Assembly: GCA_014859685.1 (NCBI GenBank)
Contig: JACUTU010000006.1
Span: 78,403 to 142,402 of the forward strand
Direction: 5' to 3'
Length of the DNA stretch: 64,000 nucleotides
Source of the DNA: Sulfurospirillum sp.
GTDB taxonomy: Bacteria > Campylobacterota > Campylobacteria > Campylobacterales > Sulfurospirillaceae
Both the position numbers and the translations under genes were made by a program. Within the stretch, counting starts at the first letter, position 1. Every line of letters begins with the position of its first letter. Below, piece by piece: positions 47,620 to 56,603 of the stretch. Below the pieces are notes generated by a model. That model searched no databases. It had not been told where the DNA came from and saw only the letters and a list, made by a program, of their open reading frames with translations.

Positions 47620-49050
47620 TTATGATTTTGTCTTTGTAAAAACCGATGCTATGCTTTTGAGTGCTTTGAGCCACGGATTGTTGCGAAGCTTGTGGATATA
47701 AAACTGTTTTGCGGGTTGCTTGATGATATCTGCGTAAGTTGGATAGAGATAAAGCATCTTTGAGAGCTTTTCAAAAGATATATCAAGTGTTTTTGCTAGT
47801 TGGAGTTGGTGGATAAGTTCTCCAGCTCTTGCTCCTAAAATACTCGCACCTACTATTTTGCCATTGTTCAAAACGCTCACTTTGATGGATCCTTTTGCAT
47901 CCACATCGGTATATGCGCGATCAGTGTGTTTGTATGAAAAAGTCACTGTTTGCACGCTTTGCCCATACTTTTCTTGTGCATTTTGCGGTGTAAGCCCTAT
48001 CTGAGCAAGTTCAGGCTCGGCGTAGATGCACCAGCCAATATGTTCATAACTTATCTTTGTACGCAGAGGCAATACGATATTTGAAGCAGCTTTGATCGCT
48101 TCCATTTCGGCTACATGTGTGAATTTATACGGTGTTGCAACATCACCGATGGCATAGATATTTGGATTGGTTGTTTGCAAATACGCATCAACTTTGATAC
48201 CTTTTTTATCATATATCACACCCGCATTCTCAAGCTTAAGATCAGTATTTGCAGCTCTTCCTGTGGCTATGAGGATTGCATCAGCGCTGATTGTTTTGAA
48301 GATACCATTTTGTTTTATTTGCAAAGATTTTGTGTTTCCATCTTGAGAGGCTTGTATATATTCCGCGTTAGCGATAAAATTTACCCCTTCCTCTAGCAAT
48401 GAAGCTAAAAGCAAAGCAGCATGTTGTGCATCATTTTCTTTCAAGATACTATTGCCTCTTGCAAGCAAAGTTACGCGAGAGCCTAGACGGTTAAAGGCAG
48501 TTGCCATTTCAATTCCGATAGCACCTGTTCCTATGATGATGAGCGAGTCTGGGATTTTTTCTTGCAAAAAAACGGTTTCATTGCTCAAATACGCAACTGT
48601 ATCCAAGCCTTTTATCGGTGGGATATCCGCTCTCGCTCCAGTTGCTATGATAAATTTGCTTGCTCTATATGTTTGCTCATTAACTTTGATCTCATTTTTA
48701 TTGAGAAAAGAAGCAAAACCTTTAATGATGTGAACCCCAGCTGCTTCAAATACTTCAGGCGTTTCACCAGCGTACACAGAAGCAACAACATTTCTTACAT
48801 GTAAGAGTACCCCAGAGGTATCTATATCTATATCACCCTTGAGTCCATACGCAGATATCTTTTTGGCGTCATGATACGCTTTTGCAGATTTTAGAAGCGT
48901 TTTTGATGGGATACATCCACTATGCGTACAGTCCCCACCAAGTTTCTCTCGCTCAACTAGTGCTACTTTTTTGCCAAAAGCTACGAGAAATTTTGAAGCC
49001 ACTAAACCAGCAGGGCCACCACCTATGACGATCACATCAAATTCTTGCAT
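47620..49050 (-). CDS. mercuric-reductase-like pyridine nucleotide-disulfide oxidoreductase
   Basis: 476 residues. FAD motif VIVIGGGPAGLVA, redox-active disulfide GGDCTHSGCIPSKTLL (C-x4-C), NAD(P) motif IIGTGAIGIEMA, second FAD segment NIYAIGDVA and a dimerisation domain ending YPTYADIIKQP. It lacks the N-terminal heavy-metal domain and C-terminal Cys pair of true MerA, so the substrate is probably not Hg(II). The ATG at 49050 follows AGGAGG. It lies 46 bp downstream of the ArsS-ArsM gene, in the same operon. Confidence 0.9.
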   Translation of the reverse strand: MQEFDVIVIGGGPAGLVASKFLVAFGKKVALVEREKLGGDCTHSGCIPSKTLLKSAKAYHDAKKISAYGLKGDIDIDTSGVLLHVRNVVASVYAGETPEVFEAAGVHIIKGFASFLNKNEIKVNEQTYRASKFIIATGARADIPPIKGLDTVAYLSNETVFLQEKIPDSLIIIGTGAIGIEMATAFNRLGSRVTLLARGNSILKENDAQHAALLLASLLEEGVNFIANAEYIQASQDGNTKSLQIKQNGIFKTISADAILIATGRAANTDLKLENAGVIYDKKGIKVDAYLQTTNPNIYAIGDVATPYKFTHVAEMEAIKAASNIVLPLRTKISYEHIGWCIYAEPELAQIGLTPQNAQEKYGQSVQTVTFSYKHTDRAYTDVDAKGSIKVSVLNNGKIVGASILGARAGELIHQLQLAKTLDISFEKLSKMLYLYPTYADIIKQPAKQFYIHKLRNNPWLKALKSIASVFTKTKS

Positions 49051-49096
49051 TCTTTTTCCTCCTAATATATAAAACAACTATAACAATATCTCACAA

Positions 49097-51088
49097 TCAG
49101 CAACAGCCGCATGCAAAATTCTCAACAGATTTATCTTTCTTTGCTTGTTCGCTTGCTTTTGTTTCGCATCCGCTAAACTCACCAAAATGTATAGACTCAT
49201 CACCAAAGACTTCAAAATACTTTCGAAGTCTTGTTTGTTGCAACATATATGCTGTATTTTTACAAATATGCTCAGCTCTATTTCGCTCAAAAAGATGGTT
49301 AGCATCGAGTTCAAATTCAAACTCACTATGTGCAACACCGCCTTTGTATCGTGCAAATTGTCCATAATCTTCACAAACACTATCAAGTCCGTCTATCTTC
49401 CAAAGTCGATAAGTGATAGAGTAAAATCTTGTTTTGCCAAGCAGTTTTTTGAGCTTCTCGTCTGTTATCTCTATCTCTTTTGTAGAAAAGATTCGTGGCT
49501 CCACAAAACCAGCTTCGATGGCAAAACGGATAAAATCATTGATATACAATGCTCCGCCTAAACATTCGCCATGTAGCACCTTGTTTTGCATGATTTCTTT
49601 GCTCAATCTACGATTTGCATACACATCACTAAAATAAAATTCTCCACCTTGTTTCAGGAGTTTATAAACTTTTTTCAAAACATCTTTTTTATCCTCAAGC
49701 AGATTGATAACACAGTTTGAAGTAACAATATCGAGCGAGTTTTCCGTAAAATGTTGGTCTATATTTTCTATATAATCGTGTATGAAATGCGTGTTTATCT
49801 TTTCAAAATCAAATCTTTTTGCTTGTTCACTTTGGTATTTTTTAGCAACATTTATCTGATTTTCAGTCATGTCGATGCCATATACAAAGCCATTTACGCC
49901 GACCAATTTCGAGAGAATAAAAGCATCTCTTCCGCTACCACATCCGATATCTAGCACCGTTTGATCTTCTAATGCAAGTGGCATTGGAGAGCCACAGCCA
50001 TAGTATTTTTCTTTGACTTCTTCACAGATGTAGGGCAAAATCTCTCTAATCCTTTGCGGAATCATATCAAGAGTACAACAAGCACTTGTTTTGAGATCAC
50101 TACTGCTTGTAAGCACTTGTCCATAGTATTCTTTGGCATTTTCTTTGGCATCAAACGCAGGAATCACTTCCCCATGACACGAACTACCACTATTGAGTGT
50201 ACATGCATAACAGTGGCTATCAAAACTAATTTGTGGAGCAAAAGAGTCAAAATCTATCTCCCAAAATGGTGTTTGTTCATAGCCTTTGATACGAATTCCT
50301 AAAGCCAAGTTAAAATCACAATCATAAACAAAACCAGCATAATCGATAGATAAAATCCGTCTGCACATGATATTTTGGAGTGTTTTTGCGTTGTAATTGC
50401 TCTTGAGTGTTTGCATATATGCTTCAAGTAAATCATGTTTTTGTAGATCAAATTTAAATCTTTTTATAGGCATGTTAACGATCGTTGCAAGTGAGTTAAA
50501 ATGGATTTTAAATTTTTCTCCAAGGATAGTTTTATACTCTGCTTCGAGCTGTTTTTGCGGAGCAGGTAGATAAGTTCCCACAGGATTGTAAACCAAATCT
50601 AACTCCAAATCATCTTTGCCATAGCCCATTTTATTGAGTTTTTGTAAAAGCCTAATGCTCGAATCATACACGCCAACACCTCGTTGCTTAGTAGTATTTT
50701 CTTCAAAAACTGAAGGTAGAGAAGCGATAACTTTGACGCCGAGGTTTTTATAAATTTCCAAAAAATGTGCATAATCATCTTCTTCAAGTATGCTCAGACT
50801 TGTGCGTACAACAAGCTTTTTGCCAGCTGCATGCAACTGTGTCAAAAAAGTCTCAAAATTTGGATTAAGTTCAGGTGTTCCACCCGTAAATTCTATCGTT
50901 TGTATATCAAGTTGTTTAATTTTTTCGATGATTTTAGCGGTCGTGAACGCGTTCATATTTTTCTCACCCTTAGGGCTTGCACCGATATGGCAATGCTTAC
51001 ATGTAAGGTTGCATTTATCTCCTATATTGATCTGGATTAAGTCAAATTTATCCTTAGCGATCTGCTCTTTTGTCCAAAAATCATCCAT
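49097..51088 (-). CDS. ArsS-ArsM fusion: arsenosugar-type radical SAM enzyme joined to arsenic methyltransferase
   Basis: 663 residues. Residues 1-315: radical SAM domain with Cys26, Cys30 and Cys33 (CNLTCKHCH) and the ArsS C-terminal region (CRRILSIDY...CYACTLNSGSSCHGE). Residues about 320-663: arsenite methyltransferase with DLKTSACC, YYGCGSPMP (Cys365), SAM motif VLDIGCGSGRD, SNCVINL (Cys459), GECLGGALY (Cys509) and a Cys-rich tail CGCC. The three ArsM arsenic-binding Cys are all present. It predicts methylation of arsenite and transfer of a deoxyadenosyl group by one chain. Confidence 0.9.
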   Translation of the reverse strand: MDDFWTKEQIAKDKFDLIQINIGDKCNLTCKHCHIGASPKGEKNMNAFTTAKIIEKIKQLDIQTIEFTGGTPELNPNFETFLTQLHAAGKKLVVRTSLSILEEDDYAHFLEIYKNLGVKVIASLPSVFEENTTKQRGVGVYDSSIRLLQKLNKMGYGKDDLELDLVYNPVGTYLPAPQKQLEAEYKTILGEKFKIHFNSLATIVNMPIKRFKFDLQKHDLLEAYMQTLKSNYNAKTLQNIMCRRILSIDYAGFVYDCDFNLALGIRIKGYEQTPFWEIDFDSFAPQISFDSHCYACTLNSGSSCHGEVIPAFDAKENAKEYYGQVLTSSSDLKTSACCTLDMIPQRIREILPYICEEVKEKYYGCGSPMPLALEDQTVLDIGCGSGRDAFILSKLVGVNGFVYGIDMTENQINVAKKYQSEQAKRFDFEKINTHFIHDYIENIDQHFTENSLDIVTSNCVINLLEDKKDVLKKVYKLLKQGGEFYFSDVYANRRLSKEIMQNKVLHGECLGGALYINDFIRFAIEAGFVEPRIFSTKEIEITDEKLKKLLGKTRFYSITYRLWKIDGLDSVCEDYGQFARYKGGVAHSEFEFELDANHLFERNRAEHICKNTAYMLQQTRLRKYFEVFGDESIHFGEFSGCETKASEQAKKDKSVENFACGCC

Positions 51089-51110
51089 AATTTTCCTTTT
51101 GATTTATTAA

Positions 51111-51269
51111 CTGATGTTACGCACTAAAACAAACGCGTCCGTTTTTTTAAAGAAACTTTGTTTTGTGAGCGGCACAAAAGTTTCTCAATCCCTTGAAACT
51201 ACGAAAAAACAGGTTTTTTGAGAACTACAAAGTGTCTTTACGCTTTTTTGCAAAAGTGCATAAGCTTTG
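51111..51269 (+). repeat. MITE-like repeat, copy F (longest, divergent)
   Basis: 159 bp between the divergent arsS-arsM and TRIC genes. The left end CTGATGTTACGCAC is intact; the right end GTGCATAAGCTTTG is degenerate. The flanking heptamers TTATTAA (51104-51110) and TTATTTT (51270-51276) agree at five of seven positions, a decayed target duplication. The internal segment is related to copy H rather than to B, C and E. The rest of the gap (51270-51385) shows no gene. Confidence 0.75.
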
Positions 51270-51385
51270 TTATTTTTAAAACACAAAATTCTAGTGAGTT
51301 TATATAAAGTTTTTGTGTACTGAGTTTTATCAAGTTTTAATCAGCACAAAAAAAGTACAATATCTCAAAAATATCGGATGTGTAT

Positions 51386-51994
51386 ATGGATGGTTTAGAA
51401 ATTGCTGATTTTATTGGAATTATTGCTTTTGCATTGAGCGGATTTTTAGTGGCAGTTCGTGATAAACTTGATCTGCTAGGCGTGTTTATCGCAGCGTTTC
51501 TCACAGCATTAGGCGGCGGAGTTTTACGCGATACGATAGCCGATAGAGCTCCATATACTTTTACTCATGTGATGCCTACAATGCTTGTGATTATCGTGAT
51601 TATTTTAAGTATTCTTTTTAAAATCCATCAAAAAACAGATTTGGATAAAAAATTTTATTTCATAATTAGCGATTCTATCGGACTCGTTGCTTTTTCTATC
51701 GCAGGAGCTTTTATAGGTTTGATGGTGGAATTCAATATCTTTGGTGTGGTGATGCTCGGACTTGTAACCGCAGTTGGCGGTGGCGTGATGCGTGATATTT
51801 TGCTCAATAAAGTACCGATTTTACTCACAAGTGAACTCTACGGGAGTGTTTCGATTCTTGTGAGTATTGCTATTTTTATCATCGATAAAGTGGGCATGTC
51901 AAATTATACTTCTGTTATGAGTGTTTTTATCCTCGGTTTGAGTTTGCGACTCGTGGCATATTATAAAAAATGGCATTTACCAAAAATCGGTTAG
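51386..51994 (+). CDS. TRIC-family (UPF0126) cation channel protein
   Basis: 202 residues with seven hydrophobic segments formed by an internal repeat: GVFIAAFLTALGGGVLRD in the first half and GVVMLGLVTAVGGGVMRD in the second, each the family GGG-x2-RD motif. Homologues are trimeric intracellular cation channels or glycine/cation carriers (YicG, YadS). The ATG at 51386 is preferred over a GTG two codons earlier. It is a single gene. Confidence 0.9.
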   Translation: MDGLEIADFIGIIAFALSGFLVAVRDKLDLLGVFIAAFLTALGGGVLRDTIADRAPYTFTHVMPTMLVIIVIILSILFKIHQKTDLDKKFYFIISDSIGLVAFSIAGAFIGLMVEFNIFGVVMLGLVTAVGGGVMRDILLNKVPILLTSELYGSVSILVSIAIFIIDKVGMSNYTSVMSVFILGLSLRLVAYYKKWHLPKIG

Positions 51995-52051
51995 AGTATT
52001 TTCATTGGATAAAATAAGCTATAATAAGGCATTTAATTAAGAAAGGTTAGC

Positions 52052-53236
52052 ATGTTTGAATCGATGGATAAAGAGTTTGTTTTGCAAACTTATCCAAGAA
52101 ATTATGTACATTTTCAAAAAGGTAACAATGCAACTTTGTATGCAGATGATGGCAAAGATTTTATAGATTTTACAAGTGGTATAGGTGTTGTGAGCGTAGG
52201 GCACGGCAATGAGAGACTTGCAAATGCGCTTTGTGATCAAGCTAAAAATCTCATCCACACTTCCAATCTTTTTATGATCGAACCGCAAGCAAAACTTGCT
52301 AAAAAAATTAGCGAACTTTGTGGCTATAGCGTAGGAACTTTTTTTGCAAACTCAGGGGCTGAAGCAAACGAGGGGGCTATAAAACTTGCAAGGGCGTACG
52401 GAGCAAAAAACTTTACAAAAAGGCGTTATAAGATTGTTACACTTGAATATTCCTTCCATGGACGCACGATTACAACCGTAAAAGCCACAGGACAAAGCAG
52501 TTTTCATGATAGTAAATTTGCCCCGTATCCTGATGGGTTTAGCTTTGTTTCAAATTTGGAAGATGTGTATGCAGCGCTCGATGATGAAACCGTTGCTGTG
52601 ATGCTTGAGATCATCCAAGGCGAGGGCGGAGTCAGCGTATTTGATAAACTTGCCTTGCAAAAATTAGCCCAGTTTTTACAAGAGAAAAAGGTGCTGTTGA
52701 TTGTTGATGAGGTGCAATCTGGTGTTTTTAGGAGCGGAGAATTTCTTGCTAGCCAACTTTATGGATTGCAACCAGATATCACAACACTCGCCAAAGGACT
52801 TGCGGGTGGCGTTCCTATAGGAGCCGTGATAAGTAAACATAAAGATATCTTTGGTGTTGGTGATCATGGAAGCACTTTTGGAGGTAATTTTTTATCAACA
52901 AGAGCCGGTTGTGAAGTTTTGGATATACTTGATGTGTACAAAAAAAGTGGTGAACTTGCTGTAATTATTAACTATTTTGATACTGCATTGCAAGCGTTTG
53001 TGCGTACATGTAAGGCTACATGTAAGGAAGCTGTTGGTATAGGTTTGATGCGAGGCATTCGCCTAAGAAATGGTGAAATGATGGGTAAAATTTTGCAAGC
53101 GGCGTTTAATGAGGGTGTGCTAGTACTCAAATCAGGAAGAGGCACTTTGCGATTTTTACCACCACTTACCATCAGCAAAAATGAAATCGATGAGGGATTT
53201 ACAAGGTTACAAAATGCATTTAAAAAAATATCTTAG
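52052..53236 (+). CDS. argD: acetylornithine aminotransferase
   Basis: 394-residue class III PLP aminotransferase of arginine synthesis. FANSGAEANEGAIKLAR, the PLP-contact LIVDEVQSGVFRSG and the Schiff-base Lys in LAKGLAGGVPIGAV are present, and HGSTFGGNFLSTRAG follows. AAGAAAGG lies upstream of the ATG. Two TACATGTA palindromes 12 bp apart (53005, 53017) encode TCKATCK. The 3' end overlaps the TolC-like gene by 23 bp. Confidence 0.94.
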   Translation: MFESMDKEFVLQTYPRNYVHFQKGNNATLYADDGKDFIDFTSGIGVVSVGHGNERLANALCDQAKNLIHTSNLFMIEPQAKLAKKISELCGYSVGTFFANSGAEANEGAIKLARAYGAKNFTKRRYKIVTLEYSFHGRTITTVKATGQSSFHDSKFAPYPDGFSFVSNLEDVYAALDDETVAVMLEIIQGEGGVSVFDKLALQKLAQFLQEKKVLLIVDEVQSGVFRSGEFLASQLYGLQPDITTLAKGLAGGVPIGAVISKHKDIFGVGDHGSTFGGNFLSTRAGCEVLDILDVYKKSGELAVIINYFDTALQAFVRTCKATCKEAVGIGLMRGIRLRNGEMMGKILQAAFNEGVLVLKSGRGTLRFLPPLTISKNEIDEGFTRLQNAFKKIS

Positions 53237-54407
53237 TTTATTTATAATCATAACTTTACATGTAGTTGCAGCTGAAAATAGTGCTTTACTATCAACACTG
53301 AAGCAGCAAAAAATCGATATTGATAAGCAAAAAAATGAACTCGAAAGCGACAATCTTCGTTATGATTGGCTAAATCCGATTATCGGCAGTTTCAGTTATG
53401 TCAATTCTGATCAGATAAGCAATGATCGTAAAACACAGACACTTTCTGTGAGTATTGATCAACCTTTTTTCAAAAGCGGTGGTATTTACTTTGCTATCAA
53501 ATATGCTGGAGCAAATCGGGAATTTTTACGCCTAAGCACACAACTGAGTGAACAAAATCTTATCAAAAATCTCATAGCTTCTTGGCTACTTATCAAGCGA
53601 TACGATGCACAAATACAAAAACAACAATCGCTTATCGCCAATGCAAAGATAGATATTATAAGAAAAAAAGAGCAGTACGAGAGCGGTTTTTTAGATAGCA
53701 GCTTTTTAGACAATGCGATTTTAAATAAAAGCAATCTTGAAAAAGCGCTATTAGATCTGCAAACAAGTAGATTTGAGCAGATAACTGCTTTTGGAACATT
53801 GAGTGATAGTGACTATAAAGTTGTGCAACCACCACAATTTTCGCTCATCAATGAAGAGGCATTTTTAGAAAATTCTCTTATACTTGTGCAACAAAATATC
53901 AATATCAGTAGGAATGACTATCTTAAAAAGATGACCATAGCAAATTATCTACCGACTTTCTCACTCACAGCTGGATATTTTGATACAAGCGTGGACACAA
54001 AAACAGCCAAAACAGATGATACTTACAAAAACTTTGGACTTAAAGTTACGATGCCACTCATCTCTGTAAATCGAGGCAGAACTATCGAGATACGACAACT
54101 CGAACTTTTAAAATCTAAGCTGGAGCTAGCAGATCTCAAACGCAGTGTGAGCGGTGATTATAAAAATGCCCTCAACAAAATCCAAATTCTTGAGCAAAAA
54201 GGGACATTGGCATTGAGTGATTATGAGCTTTACAACTCATTGCTTGTTTCTACACAAGAGCGGTATGACGCAGGAGAAAAAACGATTTATGATGTCGATA
54301 CACTTAAAAATTCAAGACAGATGATGCACTTTGATAAGTTGATCTATGATATTGATATCCAACTCGCACTTTTGAGTCTTTATGAGAAGGTACATGGTAA
54401 AATTTAG
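53214..54407 (+). CDS. TolC-family outer-membrane efflux protein
   Basis: 397 residues with a signal peptide (MHLKKYLSLFIIITLHVVAA). Long alpha-helical repeats of the two-fold outer-membrane-factor type follow (for example the region around ISRNDYLKKMTIANYLPTFS and YDAGEKTIYDVDTLKNSRQ, the typical TolC turn). It is slightly shorter than usual. No pump genes are adjacent. The ATG at 53214 gives a clean signal peptide within the argD end. A TACATGTA lies in the signal-peptide coding region (53257). Confidence 0.85.
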   Translation: MHLKKYLSLFIIITLHVVAAENSALLSTLKQQKIDIDKQKNELESDNLRYDWLNPIIGSFSYVNSDQISNDRKTQTLSVSIDQPFFKSGGIYFAIKYAGANREFLRLSTQLSEQNLIKNLIASWLLIKRYDAQIQKQQSLIANAKIDIIRKKEQYESGFLDSSFLDNAILNKSNLEKALLDLQTSRFEQITAFGTLSDSDYKVVQPPQFSLINEEAFLENSLILVQQNINISRNDYLKKMTIANYLPTFSLTAGYFDTSVDTKTAKTDDTYKNFGLKVTMPLISVNRGRTIEIRQLELLKSKLELADLKRSVSGDYKNALNKIQILEQKGTLALSDYELYNSLLVSTQERYDAGEKTIYDVDTLKNSRQMMHFDKLIYDIDIQLALLSLYEKVHGKI

Positions 54408-55419
54408 CGCATATATGCGAGAATGGCTTTATGGCGCAAACGGCTATTATAGGTTTCATAACACCATCGGAAAAGAGGGCGATTTTTATACCGCTGTGAG
54501 TTCGAGTATGTTTTTTGGCGGTGCGATAGCAAAACGAGCTATGCACAGTATTGAAGAGTTTTTAAGTCCAAATTGTGCCATAGTTGAGATTGGTGCGCAT
54601 AAAGGATACTTGCTTGCTGATATGGTGCAGTTTATTTATACGCTCAAGCCAGAACTTTTAGATACGCTCCAATTTTATATTGTTGAGCCTTTTGTAGCAA
54701 ACCAAGAGGTGCAAAAAAACTACTTCAAAGAACGATTTGGTGATGCTGTAGAACTCTTACATGTAAGCCATATAAGCGAGCTTACATGTAAGCGTGCATT
54801 TGTGCTTGCAAATGAGATATTTGATGCGTTTGCGTGTGAAGTGATCAAAGACGATCAGATGCTCTATATGGATGGACATACGCCTATCTTTAAGCAACAA
54901 GATCCACAAACAAAAGCTCTTTGTGAACAACATGGTATAAAAGTAGGTGAATTGGCACAAGGATATGAAGCGTTTGCAAAATCTATGGCAGATGCATTTG
55001 AACAGTTTGAATTTGTTACTTTTGATTATGGTGACAAGCAAGCAAGAGAAGATTTTTCTTTGCGAGTTTACGAAAAACATCAAGTGTTTCCATTTTTTGG
55101 TCTTACTGATTTTGTTACAGAATCATTGCGTTCATCTAAAACACTTCCTGAACTTTTTGGCATCAGTGACATAACTTATGATGTAAATTTCAGCCATCTC
55201 ATCAGTGCTTTTAGTGCAAATGGCGTAGAATGTGAAGCTTATGCTTCGCAAATGAAGGCACTTGTGGATTTTGGAATTATAGAGCTTTTGGAAATTTTAC
55301 ATACGCAAGTAAGTGAAAAAATATATCAAGAACAATCAAATCGCGTCAAAACACTACTCAATCCTGCATTTATGGGAGAGCGGTTTAAGATGTGTTGTTT
55401 TAGAAAAGGGGTAAAATGA
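54394..55419 (+). CDS. MidA/NDUFAF7-type SAM-dependent methyltransferase
   Basis: 341 residues. The N terminus FSAYMREWLYGANGYYRF then GKEGDFYTAVSSS matches the MidA family, followed by the SAM site VEIGAHKGYLLADMVQF and VLANEIFDAFACEV. Mitochondrial and bacterial relatives methylate an Arg of complex I, which is a plausible target here. The ATG at 54394 fits the family N terminus (MVKFS); one at 54382 is also open. It is coupled to thiS by an ATGA overlap. Confidence 0.85.
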   Translation: MVKFSAYMREWLYGANGYYRFHNTIGKEGDFYTAVSSSMFFGGAIAKRAMHSIEEFLSPNCAIVEIGAHKGYLLADMVQFIYTLKPELLDTLQFYIVEPFVANQEVQKNYFKERFGDAVELLHVSHISELTCKRAFVLANEIFDAFACEVIKDDQMLYMDGHTPIFKQQDPQTKALCEQHGIKVGELAQGYEAFAKSMADAFEQFEFVTFDYGDKQAREDFSLRVYEKHQVFPFFGLTDFVTESLRSSKTLPELFGISDITYDVNFSHLISAFSANGVECEAYASQMKALVDFGIIELLEILHTQVSEKIYQEQSNRVKTLLNPAFMGERFKMCCFRKGVK

Positions 55420-55613
55420 ACATAATAGTAAATGGCGAAACAAAAGAAACAAGGGCCGAAAATATCCAAGATTTGCTCGTTGAATTAGCCATACAAGACA
55501 AAGTTATGGCAGCAGCAATCAATATGGAAATCGTGAAAAAAGAAAATTGGGCAACGACTCATTTTTGTGAAAATGACAGAATTGAATTTTTACAATTTGT
55601 TGGTGGCGGTTGA
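55416..55613 (+). CDS. thiS: ThiS-type sulfur carrier protein
   Basis: 65-residue ubiquitin-fold sulfur carrier for thiamine thiazole synthesis. It ends in the required Gly-Gly (FVGGG), and MNIIVNGETKE is the usual N terminus. No thiG, thiF or thiH lies next to it here; the link to the methyltransferase gene is the four-base overlap only. A role as a different sulfur donor cannot be ruled out. Confidence 0.9.
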   Translation: MNIIVNGETKETRAENIQDLLVELAIQDKVMAAAINMEIVKKENWATTHFCENDRIEFLQFVGGG

Positions 55614-55618
55614 GAAAA

Positions 55619-55996
55619 TTAGTGAAAAAGTGGCTTGCTTGATGTTGCTGTGCTTCGTAAGCTTGCAACTGCTATGGCGTAATCTCCATCGTGCGTGATA
55701 CTAAGATCTAATTCTGTGATACTAAATCTTTCTATGATATTTTTTACGAGTGTAAATTGGGGTACGCCTTTTTTGGTTTTATAGATTTTGATATCCATAA
55801 AACCAAATTCAGCACAAATTCCAAGTCCAAGTGCTTTTGCAACGGCTTCTTTGGCAGCGTAAAAACCGGCTATAGTTTCTGTACTTTTGGCAAGTGCAAT
55901 TTCATCTACATGTAAGAATTTTTTGAGCGCCCTGTTACCAAAACGCTCTTGCATTGCTCGGATTCGTGAGATTTTAACAACATCAATGCCAAGCAT
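55619..55996 (-). CDS. acpS: holo-[acyl-carrier-protein] synthase
   Basis: 125 residues. Transfers 4'-phosphopantetheine from CoA to ACP. GIDVVKISRI at residues 3-12 (metal Asp) and FYAAKEAVAKALG (catalytic Glu-Lys) are the two signatures, and LSITHDGDYAIA is the third. It overlaps the fliL stop by one base (TAATG). The fliL-acpS pairing is common in Campylobacterota. Confidence 0.95.
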   Translation of the reverse strand: MLGIDVVKISRIRAMQERFGNRALKKFLHVDEIALAKSTETIAGFYAAKEAVAKALGLGICAEFGFMDIKIYKTKKGVPQFTLVKNIIERFSITELDLSITHDGDYAIAVASLRSTATSSKPLFH

Positions 55997-56511
55997 TATT
56001 GCACAACAAAATCTGTAAAAAAGATATTTTTGATTGCTCCATCGGCTAAAATTTCATTGATTTTGCTGACTATCTCATCTTTCAGTCTTTCTTTGCCTTT
56101 CATGGTGCTTACCTCTTCAAATGTTTTTGATGAGAGTGAGCGGATGATGATATCTCTGATGAGAGATTTTTTCTTATCCATCTCGGGTGCTAGTTTCGCA
56201 TCACCAAGTTCGATATCAAGTGCTACTTTGAGGTATCTTCCACCACTTTCACTCAAAAGATTGACGATAAATTCACTCATAGGATACATAGGACCAATGG
56301 TGAGATAATCACTTGAGCGTTTTGTTGTTTTTTGAGTGCTAGTCGTTGCTCGTGCAGGTTGATTTGCAACTTGCGGTTCATCGCTTCCAAGTAAGAAAAA
56401 CGCCGCTAGTCCGCCACCCACCAAAAGAAGTACGAGTAAAACTACTATCAAAATAAGTATAAGATTGCCACCTTTTTTCTTTGGTTGTTCTTCTTCTTTT
56501 TCTTCTGCCAT
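55996..56511 (-). CDS. fliL: flagellar basal body-associated protein FliL
   Basis: 171 residues: a short charged cytoplasmic tail, one transmembrane helix (about 17-40, LILILIVVLLVLLLVGGG) and a periplasmic stomatin-like domain starting near residue 70 (YLTIGPMYPMSEFIVNL) and ending FTDFVVQ. It supports stator function at the motor. The promoter region lies in the 92-bp gap to radA. Confidence 0.94.
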   Translation of the reverse strand: MAEEKEEEQPKKKGGNLILILIVVLLVLLLVGGGLAAFFLLGSDEPQVANQPARATTSTQKTTKRSSDYLTIGPMYPMSEFIVNLLSESGGRYLKVALDIELGDAKLAPEMDKKKSLIRDIIIRSLSSKTFEEVSTMKGKERLKDEIVSKINEILADGAIKNIFFTDFVVQ

Positions 56512-56603
56512 ATTATTTCCTTTTTGTATTGTGTGTATAAAATCGTTTAAAATTTATAGAAGTTTACTAAAAAATAACTAAATAAGCTATAAAAAGGGAG
56601 TTT

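Noticed and set aside
47620..49050. True mercuric reductase (MerA)
   Set aside because: It lacks the N-terminal metal-binding domain and the C-terminal Cys pair; only the core disulfide oxidoreductase is present.
49078..49386. 102-residue minus-strand open frame inside the ArsS-ArsM gene
   Set aside because: It is a frame shadow of the fusion gene with no independent motif or start signal.
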